Position numbers and translations under genes: made by a program. The notes under the pieces were generated by a model. That model was not told the DNA's origin. It saw nothing but the letters and a program-made list of their open reading frames with translations, and made no database searches. 24,013 nt of DNA from CAYMQB01 sp964392665 (lineage in GTDB: Bacteria; Hydrothermota; E44-bin80): contig CAYMQB010000044.1 in assembly GCA_964392665.1 (NCBI GenBank), positions 1 to 24,013 of the forward strand, written 5' to 3'. This document shows, piece after piece, positions 14,862 through 22,475 of the stretch. Numbering within the stretch: position 1 is the stretch's first letter; the number at the start of each line of letters is the position of its first letter.

Positions 14862-17546
14862 ATGGAACAAGAAAAAATGGTGTCGGAACGGGAAAAAAAT
14901 ATACTTCTTAATTTCGCCAAAAAGATCGACCCCAAAGATGCTGGAGCACACAATAATCTTGCTGTAGTTTATTACAATAAAGGTCTTTTTAAGGCATCGA
15001 TTGAGGAACTGAAAAAGGCTCTTGGAATCGACCCAAAGTTTGTTCTTGCCAAAAATAATCTCGAAATTATTCAGAAAACGACAGGTGTATTTGATGACAC
15101 GGTAGAGAAATGCAAAGAGATTCTTGAAGCTAACCCTAAGGATGTAGAAGCGAGATTCAAACTTGCCATTGCATATAAGAATACTGGTGCATTTCTTGAT
15201 TCGATACCCGAATTTAAGAAACTCCTTGAACTGGACGAGGATAATATCGAAGCACATCTTGAGTTAGGAATAGTGTTCAAGAACCTTGGTCTGTATGATG
15301 AGGCACTTGAGGAATTTGGAACGGTGTCGAAGTTGCAGGGTCCAAAATTATCTCCCGTTGTTCACCTGAATTTAGGAGAAGTATTCTATAACAAGGGGCT
15401 GCTGGAAAAGTCAATAAGCGAATTCAAAACAGCCATTAGACTTGACGATAATCTTGCGGAGGCGCATTTCCTGCTTGGTTTTGTGTACGGAGAGAAAGGG
15501 TTGTTTGCGCAAGCGGTTGAGGAAACAAAAAGAGCGATTAAATTGAACCCCAAGTTCGCAAGAACACATCCTAACCTTGGTGTTGCTCCTCCAGAAAAAG
15601 TAGATATAATAAGGGCAAGAAAGGAATCGCAGCTGGAGATTCAGCCAGACAGTTTTCTGACACATTTCAATCTTGGAATGGCATATAGAAACAAAGGTTT
15701 TTTTGATGATGCGCTTAAGGAATTTATGAAGGCAGACGAGATTCAAAAGAATCAATCATTGATTCATCAGCAAATTGCCGAGCTTTATCTTTTGCAGGGT
15801 AAAAACGAGAAAGCAATAAAGGAATACGAAAATGTTCTTGAGATTGAACCAAAATCCCCAAAGGCAATTAATGATCTTGGTGTTGCATATCACAAGTTGG
15901 GAAAACTGAAAGATGCCATAAAATACTACAACAAGGCTATTGAAACCGATAATGCTTATGTAATGGCATATAATAACTTAGCAGTTGCCTATTTTCATGT
16001 TGGTGAAAAGGACAAGGGAATTGAAAGTCTTCAAAGTGCGATAAACCTGAACGACAATTATCCCGATGCATTTTTAAATCTTGGAATGATATATTTTCAA
16101 GAAGGAAGAAATGATGACGCTATGAGGGTATTTCAGAAAATCTTTACAATTAAAGAGGATTATCCTGTTGCGTATAACAGTGTTGGAGTTGTGTATTTGA
16201 GCCAGAAGAAATATGAGGAGGCTATTAGGGTGTTTAGAAAGGCAATCCAGATTGACCCGAAATATGCAGAGGCACACTACAATCTTAGTTTTACGCTCTC
16301 ACAGCTCGGCAAATATGATGAAGCACTTGAAGAAACGAAAAAGGCTTTGGAAATTGAACCTTACTATACAAGTAACAGATTTAAGCTTGGTGTAGACCTT
16401 TATGCCGATAATCTTGATGTTTTGGTAACTCATGATCTTACGAAAGAGTTGAGTCCGTCAGAAGAGAATCTTTTTCTAATAGACATGGAAAAGGATATAG
16501 AATTTCCAAACATTTTTGATGTCGAGGAACAGGGAATATTGGAAACTCAGCAAAGAGATCTTATCGAACTTGCTAAACATAGCATAGAAAGAGGAGAGCG
16601 AAAAGAAGCAGAGAATTATCTGAGAGAACACCTCAGAACTCGGGGTAAGGATTTTGAGGCACTAAGTCTAATTGGTAATTTGTACTACAATGAAGGTTTA
16701 TGGGGTGAAGCACTTACGGCATTTCAAACAGCAATTGAAGTTTCTCCGAACAGTATGGAAACACTTTTTGGTATTGCGAAGTGTTATCGCGAGATGTCAC
16801 GATTTGATGACGCAGAGAAACTTGTTAACGACCTTCTTTCCAGGGAGCCCGATAATCTGGAGTTTCCTCTCTTTTTAGGGGAAATTTACATCAATGAGGG
16901 AAAATTCGAAAAAGCCGATAAAATACTAAAAGGCTATTATAACATCAGACCGAAAGAAGTTCAAGTAATAGTGCAACTTGCAAGATTAAATGAAAAACAG
17001 GGGAGAGTCGACGATGCAATTCAATATTTACTTAAGGCTTTGGAGCTGAAACCAGAGTGTGCTGATACACACTACAATCTGGGGAAGTTGTATGTAAAAG
17101 ACAAAAAGTACGAGAGGGCGTTGGATGAATTTAATGCGGTTCTCGAGATAGATGATAACAATACTTTCATATACCGTTTTTTAGGAATTTGCTATAAAGG
17201 TCTTGGTAAGCCAGAACTTGCTCTTTCCTCATTCAAAATGGCTGTGAACTCCAATCCGCTGGATGGAAAGGCATTCACAGAGATAGCGGAAATATACACA
17301 AATCAAGAGCAGTACGACGAGGCTTTTGATTCGATTAATAAGGCATTAAAAATTACAGGTGACAACCTGAAAGCCATGTATCTGCTGGGTATTATCTTTG
17401 CAAGGAAAGGGAATATCATGGAAGCGATTGGTAAGTGGGAAGAAGTAGTCGCAATTGACGGGAATAGCGTAGAAGCGGAAGAAGCAAGAAAGAATATTGC
17501 TGTTGCCCAAAATTGGGCAAAAATTCTTGGCAAAAGAAATGTTTAG
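14862..17546 (+). CDS. Large TPR scaffold protein of the che operon
   Basis: This 894-residue protein has roughly twenty tetratricopeptide units in two arrays. Many are textbook, for example AYNNLAVAYFHVGEKDKGIE and AHYNLSFTLSQLGKYDEALE. The first array (about 25-505) is interrupted near residue 245 by VAPPEKVDIIRARKE, where a helix pair is lost. A non-TPR linker at about 508-558 (containing LSPSEENLFLIDMEKD) separates it from the second array (about 560-890). There is no signal peptide or membrane segment, so it is cytoplasmic. It begins 1 nt after cheC. A protein-protein scaffold for the CheA/roadblock components is the natural inference. It could equally be a type IV pilus or gliding-type assembly factor. 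Confidence 0.85.
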   Translation: MEQEKMVSEREKNILLNFAKKIDPKDAGAHNNLAVVYYNKGLFKASIEELKKALGIDPKFVLAKNNLEIIQKTTGVFDDTVEKCKEILEANPKDVEARFKLAIAYKNTGAFLDSIPEFKKLLELDEDNIEAHLELGIVFKNLGLYDEALEEFGTVSKLQGPKLSPVVHLNLGEVFYNKGLLEKSISEFKTAIRLDDNLAEAHFLLGFVYGEKGLFAQAVEETKRAIKLNPKFARTHPNLGVAPPEKVDIIRARKESQLEIQPDSFLTHFNLGMAYRNKGFFDDALKEFMKADEIQKNQSLIHQQIAELYLLQGKNEKAIKEYENVLEIEPKSPKAINDLGVAYHKLGKLKDAIKYYNKAIETDNAYVMAYNNLAVAYFHVGEKDKGIESLQSAINLNDNYPDAFLNLGMIYFQEGRNDDAMRVFQKIFTIKEDYPVAYNSVGVVYLSQKKYEEAIRVFRKAIQIDPKYAEAHYNLSFTLSQLGKYDEALEETKKALEIEPYYTSNRFKLGVDLYADNLDVLVTHDLTKELSPSEENLFLIDMEKDIEFPNIFDVEEQGILETQQRDLIELAKHSIERGERKEAENYLREHLRTRGKDFEALSLIGNLYYNEGLWGEALTAFQTAIEVSPNSMETLFGIAKCYREMSRFDDAEKLVNDLLSREPDNLEFPLFLGEIYINEGKFEKADKILKGYYNIRPKEVQVIVQLARLNEKQGRVDDAIQYLLKALELKPECADTHYNLGKLYVKDKKYERALDEFNAVLEIDDNNTFIYRFLGICYKGLGKPELALSSFKMAVNSNPLDGKAFTEIAEIYTNQEQYDEAFDSINKALKITGDNLKAMYLLGIIFARKGNIMEAIGKWEEVVAIDGNSVEAEEARKNIAVAQNWAKILGKRNV

Positions 17547-17555
17547 GAGGTAAAA

Positions 17556-18416
17556 TTGCCGTTTGGTGGCCCAATTCAGGAATTAAGCCTTTTTGACCTA
17601 TTTCAGCTTCTATCTTTAAGTCAGAAGACCGGAACGCTCGGTGTGAGAACTAATGGTGATGAAATAAAAATTTTTTTTCGGGGAGGAAAAATTATTGCTC
17701 TCAAGAAACGTGACATTGTTAGGGGAAAGAAAGAGGCTCAGGAAATAATCTTTGGTATTCTCAATGCAACACAGGGGAATTTCTCTTTTGGAGATGGAGA
17801 AATACCAGTCGACTTAACAGAAGATTTTAGTCTCAAAGTCGATAATGTAATACTTGAGGCGTCCAGACGGATTGATGAACTTGCTAAAATCAAGCAGAAA
17901 TTACCTTCCACCGATACGGTTCTGATGTTATCTCCAAAAGCATCGGATGCGAATAATTTGGATTTGACAACCCTTGATTGGGAAATCATATCTTATGTGG
18001 ATGGAATCAGGAATGTCGGAGATATAATTGAAATTTTAGGAAATGAGTATGATACAAAAAAACATGTGTATGGACTGATGAAGGCAGGATTGCTAACAGC
18101 GGTCGAGGGAATTTCAGAAGAAGACAGGTCGGAACTACCGAAAGGACCTAAACAGATATTGCTGGATACGGCAAGTGAATTTTTCTTGAATGGCAATTTT
18201 GAAGTATCGAAATCGATTTATGAAAAATATTTAAAACTTTATCCCGAGGACAGAGAAGCACTATTCAATCTTGCTCTATCGATGATAAGAACAGGAAACA
18301 TAGTTGAAGCGAAGAAAATAACCGGGGAACTTCTACTCTCGGCAAATGATTCCTATCATGGAAATATAGAAGAACTTGATAGTGCTTTGAATTCTCTTTT
18401 GAGGTTTATTGAATAA
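17556..18416 (+). CDS. DUF4388 (PATAN-like) protein with winged-helix-like and TPR segments
   Basis: In this 286-residue protein, residues 1-105 match DUF4388: an opening IQELSLFDLFQLLSLSQKTG (7-26), then TLGVRTNGDEIKIFFRGGKI, and a GNFSFGDGE turn. Residues about 139-185 (LDWEIISYVDGIRNVGDIIE...GLMKAGLL) look like the winged-helix segment often attached to this domain. Residues 205-280 contain one or two TPR units. The start is TTG at 17556, chosen because AGGAGG lies 5 nt upstream and the domain starts at once. DUF4388 proteins occur with Che-like and roadblock/GTPase genes in motility-linked clusters; PATAN-domain regulators in cyanobacteria act on pilus motors. That link is inference here. 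The stop overlaps the next ATG by 1 nt. Confidence 0.82.
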   Translation: MPFGGPIQELSLFDLFQLLSLSQKTGTLGVRTNGDEIKIFFRGGKIIALKKRDIVRGKKEAQEIIFGILNATQGNFSFGDGEIPVDLTEDFSLKVDNVILEASRRIDELAKIKQKLPSTDTVLMLSPKASDANNLDLTTLDWEIISYVDGIRNVGDIIEILGNEYDTKKHVYGLMKAGLLTAVEGISEEDRSELPKGPKQILLDTASEFFLNGNFEVSKSIYEKYLKLYPEDREALFNLALSMIRTGNIVEAKKITGELLLSANDSYHGNIEELDSALNSLLRFIE

Positions 18417-19225
18417 TGGAAAAAGAAAACGGTCTGGGAGCAGCGCCAAGTTCTTTGATTTTTGTTTCTCTTGCCTCGATGTATCTTGATAATGGAATGG
18501 TTGATGAGGCTATTGACCTTTGTAAGTCAGGACTAAGGATTGAACCTGAGAATGAGGAAGCGCATTTAATTCTTGCACAGGCAGAAATTGAAAAAGGGAA
18601 AACGGATGATGGCAAGAAAAGACTTGTTGAGCTGTTACAGAGAAATCCGGAAAATACAGCAGCGAAGGGATTGTTAGACCAAATTGAGGAGCAAGTGAAA
18701 GCGGGGGAGGGAGAAGGGGAGAGAGAAGAAGGAAGAGAGAAAAGAGAAGAGGGAGAAGAAGTAGAAGGGGAGGGAGAAGAAGTAGAAGGGAAGAGAGAAG
18801 AGACAGAAGGGAAGAGAGAAGAGACAGAAGGGGAAATAACAGATGAAGAGAAAGAAATTAAGAAAGATGAAATAACAGATGAAGAGAAACAGCTTGAGAA
18901 CCAGTTAATAGGAAAAATAGATGACATTAGCAAGATCGAAGGGATAGTAAATTGCTTTTTTAGATTGAAAAGTGGTAGAATTATAAAGTCGTCAAACCTT
19001 GTTGGAAATATAGATGAACTAATACCAATGCTTGATTCATTATTACAGGCAGTTGAATCTTCTTCGTCGGAACTAGAGATGGGGAAGGTAACGTTAATAC
19101 TGATCGAGATAGAGAAAGGAATTTTCTACATTTTCTCCAACGAGCTATATGATTGTTTTCTGATTTGCAAAGATACAAAGAACTTTGGTTTGGTAAAAGC
19201 AATACTTCCGAAGATTTTGGGTTGA
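18416..19225 (+). CDS. TPR protein with acidic repeat linker and C-terminal roadblock/LC7-like domain
   Basis: This 269-residue protein has three parts. Residues 12-90 hold two TPR units (SLASMYLDNGMVDEAIDLCK and the following AHLILAQAEIEKGK). Residues 94-160 are a Glu/Lys/Arg-rich low-complexity linker with four seven-residue repeats. Residues 168-268 resemble a roadblock/LC7 domain: IEGIVNCFFRLKSGRIIKSS, a long helix, SSELEMGKVTLILIEIEKG, then a final NFGLVKAILPKIL. Roadblock domains usually form dimers that bind small Ras-like GTPases, as MglB does. Coupling to the DUF4388 gene through TAATG suggests a shared complex. The roadblock call is by pattern and is less sure than for the 164-residue protein downstream. 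Confidence 0.72.
   Translation: MEKENGLGAAPSSLIFVSLASMYLDNGMVDEAIDLCKSGLRIEPENEEAHLILAQAEIEKGKTDDGKKRLVELLQRNPENTAAKGLLDQIEEQVKAGEGEGEREEGREKREEGEEVEGEGEEVEGKREETEGKREETEGEITDEEKEIKKDEITDEEKQLENQLIGKIDDISKIEGIVNCFFRLKSGRIIKSSNLVGNIDELIPMLDSLLQAVESSSSELEMGKVTLILIEIEKGIFYIFSNELYDCFLICKDTKNFGLVKAILPKILG
18749..18832 (+). repeat. Four-copy 21-nt in-frame tandem repeat
   Basis: Four units of 21 nt encode EGEEVEG, EGEEVEG, KREETEG and KREETEG. Units 1 and 2 are identical base for base, and so are units 3 and 4. They lie in a nearly pure purine tract that begins at 18703; its first 59 nt contain no pyrimidine. The exact pairs point to recent duplication and possible copy-number variation. The length is a multiple of three, so changes would preserve the frame. 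Confidence 0.9.
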
Positions 19226-19244
19226 ACACACTGAGGAGTTGTGA

Positions 19245-19601
19245 TTGATAATCGATAAAGAAGTTGAAAAAACACTGGATGAAATTCTTAAAATCGCTAA
19301 GGTTCTTGCTGTCACTATCTCAAGTTACGAAGGTTTGGTTATCTTTGAGAAAGGCGTTGAAGCGGTAGACAAACAGAAACTGAGTGTGGAGATAGCGAGG
19401 ATTGCAAAAAGCGTTAAAAAGCACCTTTCTTCGCAAGTTAAGGAAGGTATTAACCTGTATGTCTATTATGAGAAGTTCGAACTCATAATGTTCTTTTTAG
19501 AAAACTCCATTTTCTCGTCACTATGTGAAGAGAATGTTAATATGGGTTCTCTTAAGATCAAAATGAATAAGGTTATACCGCAAATAAAAACATCTTTTTA
19601 G
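19245..19601 (+). CDS. Small roadblock/LC7-like protein
   Basis: This 118-residue alpha/beta protein has the layout of a roadblock domain. An N-terminal helix (LDEILKIAKVL) is followed by strand-turn-strand TISSYEGLVIFEKG, a long helix (SVEIARIAKSVKKHLSS), paired strands INLYVYYEKFELIMFFLE and a closing helix. It starts with TTG at 19245; GAGGAG lies 6 nt upstream, and the competing GTG at 19241 hits a stop after five codons. It is second of three consecutive roadblock-type genes or domains. It probably makes homo- or heterodimers. No GTPase partner is encoded in the window. The assignment is by fold pattern, not by a diagnostic motif. Confidence 0.65.
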   Translation: MIIDKEVEKTLDEILKIAKVLAVTISSYEGLVIFEKGVEAVDKQKLSVEIARIAKSVKKHLSSQVKEGINLYVYYEKFELIMFFLENSIFSSLCEENVNMGSLKIKMNKVIPQIKTSF

Positions 19602-19616
19602 ACAGAGGGGCGGATT

Positions 19617-20111
19617 ATGCCGCTGGGAGAGAGGATTATCCTCTCAGAAGAAATATCGAATGCTCTTAGTGATTATCTTAGGAAGTTCATTGATATATCT
19701 CTCGTTAAGGCGGCTTTTCTTATCACCAAGGGTGGACAGTTGTTGAATCAAAAAGGTATTTCTACGAAAAGCGGGAAACTGTTTTCCATAGTTTCTCTTG
19801 TTTCGGGGATTTTCAGTTCTACACAAAAACTCTCAGCTCTTCTTGGTGAAGACAGTTTCAAAAACTTCTTTCAGGAAGGAAAGAGATTTTCGATTTACTA
19901 TTCTTTGCTTATAGAACCATTTGTGTTTGTAACAATTTTTGATGATAATGCTATTTTGGGAGATGTTCAAATCAGGGTTGATGAATTTAAAAAGAAGATA
20001 AAAGGAATGCTTTTGTCAACTTTCGAAGATAAGACAGGAGGTCCTATTCTCAGTTTAACTTCCCGAACACCTGAGGAAGCGTTGACAGACCTTTTTGATT
20101 TCAACATGTAA
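19617..20111 (+). CDS. Roadblock/LC7-domain protein (MglB-like)
   Basis: This 164-residue protein has the most recognisable roadblock domain of the three. DISLVKAAFLITKGGQLLNQ is followed by a helix (FSIVSLVSGIFSSTQKLSAL), then strands YYSLLIEPFVFVTIFDDNAILG and a final helix (DEFKKKIKGML). A short tail ends in EEALTDLFDF. An AGAGGGGCGG site precedes the ATG at 19617. In MglB and relatives such domains form dimers that stimulate a Ras-like GTPase controlling polarity. Here it closes an operon headed by CheA, implying that kinase signalling feeds a roadblock complex. No MglA homologue is visible, so it should be sought elsewhere in the genome. Confidence 0.75.
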   Translation: MPLGERIILSEEISNALSDYLRKFIDISLVKAAFLITKGGQLLNQKGISTKSGKLFSIVSLVSGIFSSTQKLSALLGEDSFKNFFQEGKRFSIYYSLLIEPFVFVTIFDDNAILGDVQIRVDEFKKKIKGMLLSTFEDKTGGPILSLTSRTPEEALTDLFDFNM

Positions 20112-20488
20112 TAAGACATAGGACCGAAGAGGGATGAGAGAAGAGCGAGGAGCGAAAGGGAGTGTAGGAATATCGGTGAAAAGGTAAGGATTAAGGATAA
20201 AGGAAAAAGTAAAAACTTAAATCTAAACTGCATGAAAGACAGAAATACGAAATTAGAAATTAGGACAATCTGAAAACCAAAATGCGAAATTACCAATTAC
20301 TGAATTACATAATTAAGAAGTTGAGTGACTGAAAAACGCTCCAACGCTCTAAACTATCCTAACGATATTAACGAATGAAACACTCTAAGCGAGAGATAAG
20401 ACATAAAGTATGAAAGATAAAGCCATACTGAGTGGGAGGAAAAACAAAACATACTAATAAGATTTTGTGTCAAGAATTTGTCTAACGA
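20112..20488. other. 377-nt non-coding region with degenerate microrepeats
   Basis: No gene is supported on either strand. The first 110 nt are strongly purine-biased on the plus strand. The middle has loosely repeated GAAATTA/GAATTAC words (about 20245-20310). Near 20336-20380 come spaced AACGCTCC, AACGCTCT and AACGATATT words. No intrinsic terminator for the che operon and no TTGACA-type promoter for the kinase gene could be recognised. A TAATAAGAT stretch near 20454-20463 is the only weak -10 candidate. Confidence 0.5.
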
Positions 20489-22468
20489 ATGATGAAAAGA
20501 ACAAGAAGATTTAACCCTAAATACATACTGTGGGTTTCCGTAATACTTGCGGTTCTTATGTTAACCTCGGCTTTACTTGTTATCCGGAGAATCGAATCGA
20601 GTTTTCTTGAAATTCTCGAAAAGGAAGGATATGCGCTTCTTGAAAGTTTGATAACAAGCAGTGAAAATAGTATTAAGGCAACGGATGTTTCAGAGCAGCT
20701 ACTCGAGAACAGACTTCTTGATAACGCAAAGGCATTGGACCAGATGGGAAAACTTAATAGAGCAGTACTTCTGACATTCGCAAATGAAACACATGTGAAC
20801 AGAATCGACATCTTCAGTGGAGAAGGGAATCTTCGTCTGTCAAGTTCTATCTATGTTCAAGGTGATACAAGGCCTGCTTCTGCGATTCAGTTTATTATTT
20901 CAGGAAAAACAAGAGTGATGAGTTTCAAAACCGAGGAAGGCGATTTTGCGGTTGCGATAAAAAGACTGAATTCAAAAGACATAATAGTTTGCTATTCTGA
21001 TGCTAAATATATCAAAGAATTGAAAAATTCAGTAGGGATAGGGAATCTTATACAAAAGATTAGCAAGGAATCTGGAATTGAATACGTACTTCTTCAAAAT
21101 GAAGATGGTATTGTTTTTGCCACTAAGAATATTGAAAAGATGAAAAAGATATCGAAAGATATATTCTTAAGAAACGCACTGCTTTCTGACAGTAAAGACA
21201 GCAGGGAATATGTTTTTGAAGGAAGAAAGGTACTCGAAGTAGTCAAACCATTTTCTATTGATAATACACCATATGGGATCTTCAGACTCGGTCTTTCTCT
21301 CGAAGACTATAATTCGGTTTTGCATGATACAAAAAGGCATATCTTGATTGTTTCATTATTCATTTTCTTGATAGGTTTTATTGTTATGAGCTTTATTATT
21401 ATGAATCAGAATTACAGATTGCTTAATGAGTCATTTGGGAAAATGGAATCCTTTATGAAAAAGGTTATGGATGGAATCAATAGTGCAATTTTGTCAGTTG
21501 ACGAAGATCTTATCATAACATTCAGCAACAAGATGACTGGTGAGATTTTCTCCCTTGGCGATAGAAACCTGATAGGGAAAAACTACAAATTGCTTTTCCC
21601 TTCCGATGAGCTGATGGTTGAGAGAAGCTTGTCCGCAAATGCAAATATTGATGAAATCGAGAAGCAGTACACTATGCCATCAGGTAAATTACTTCATCTT
21701 GGTATTGCAACTTCACTTATTACCGATGAAAATGGAAGAGCAAAAGGAGTAACAGCTCTCATAAGAGATCTTACGCTTTTAAGAAGGTTAAAAGATGAAG
21801 TTCAGGAGAAGGAAAGGTTAAAGGCTCTTGGTGACCTTGCCTCTGGTGTTGCACATGAAATTCGGAATCCACTGAATGCATTACGACTTTCCTTTGAGAG
21901 ATTAAAGCAGGAACAGGGAAAAGGGAATGACAAATTGCTTGAGATTATTACCGAAGAGATTGGTAGGATAGAAAAAACAGTTGAGGATTTTTTAATTTTC
22001 ACAAAGCCTTTTATTTCAAGACTTAAATCGGTAAATATAAACGATATTCTTGGAGAAACACTTTCATTATTGGAGGGAAAAGCCATTGAAAAAGGTGTTC
22101 TGATTAAGAAGGTTTTTCAGGTTATTCCGGATGTTGATGGAGATGAGGACGCCTTGAGAAAGGTGTTTATGAATGTCTTAAGAAACGGCATTGATGCAAT
22201 GGAAAACGGTGGAGAGATTTTTGTCAAGACTTTGAAGAGCAAAATGGGTGTGGAGATTAGAATAGTGGATACGGGTGTTGGAATTTCTAGAGATGAAGCT
22301 AAGAGAATTTTCGATCCGTATTTCTCAAAGAAAAAGGGAGGTACTGGACTTGGGTTGAGCATCGCGAAAAGAATAGTGGAGGTTCACAAGGGGCAAATAA
22401 GTGTTAATAGTGAAATTGAAAAAGGAACGGAAATTATTATTGTGTTTCCCATAGCTGTAAGAGAGTGA
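20489..22468 (+). CDS. Membrane-bound NtrB-like sensor histidine kinase
   Basis: This 659-residue kinase has membrane segments at about 12-32 and 284-305 enclosing an extracytoplasmic sensor of about 250 residues, probably a Cache-like double domain. A PAS domain follows (about 325-430). HisKA has the H-box GVAHEIRNPLN with phospho-acceptor His456. The ATPase has N-box NVLRNGIDAM (Asn566), G1 DTGVGIS (594-600) and G2 GGTGLGLS. It should phosphorylate the sigma-54 regulator that starts 7 nt after its stop. The start is ATGATG at 20489/20492 and has no recognisable Shine-Dalgarno. The ligand is not apparent from sequence. It is separated from the che operon by a non-coding gap, so a functional link to that operon is unproven. 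Confidence 0.92.
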   Translation: MMKRTRRFNPKYILWVSVILAVLMLTSALLVIRRIESSFLEILEKEGYALLESLITSSENSIKATDVSEQLLENRLLDNAKALDQMGKLNRAVLLTFANETHVNRIDIFSGEGNLRLSSSIYVQGDTRPASAIQFIISGKTRVMSFKTEEGDFAVAIKRLNSKDIIVCYSDAKYIKELKNSVGIGNLIQKISKESGIEYVLLQNEDGIVFATKNIEKMKKISKDIFLRNALLSDSKDSREYVFEGRKVLEVVKPFSIDNTPYGIFRLGLSLEDYNSVLHDTKRHILIVSLFIFLIGFIVMSFIIMNQNYRLLNESFGKMESFMKKVMDGINSAILSVDEDLIITFSNKMTGEIFSLGDRNLIGKNYKLLFPSDELMVERSLSANANIDEIEKQYTMPSGKLLHLGIATSLITDENGRAKGVTALIRDLTLLRRLKDEVQEKERLKALGDLASGVAHEIRNPLNALRLSFERLKQEQGKGNDKLLEIITEEIGRIEKTVEDFLIFTKPFISRLKSVNINDILGETLSLLEGKAIEKGVLIKKVFQVIPDVDGDEDALRKVFMNVLRNGIDAMENGGEIFVKTLKSKMGVEIRIVDTGVGISRDEAKRIFDPYFSKKKGGTGLGLSIAKRIVEVHKGQISVNSEIEKGTEIIIVFPIAVRE

Positions 22469-22475
22469 AAGCGAG

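Noticed and set aside
18406..18933. Serine-rich 175-codon frame on the minus strand
   Set aside because: It is the complement of the purine-rich GAA/GAG linker, so the Ser/Pro composition is an artefact of the coding strand.
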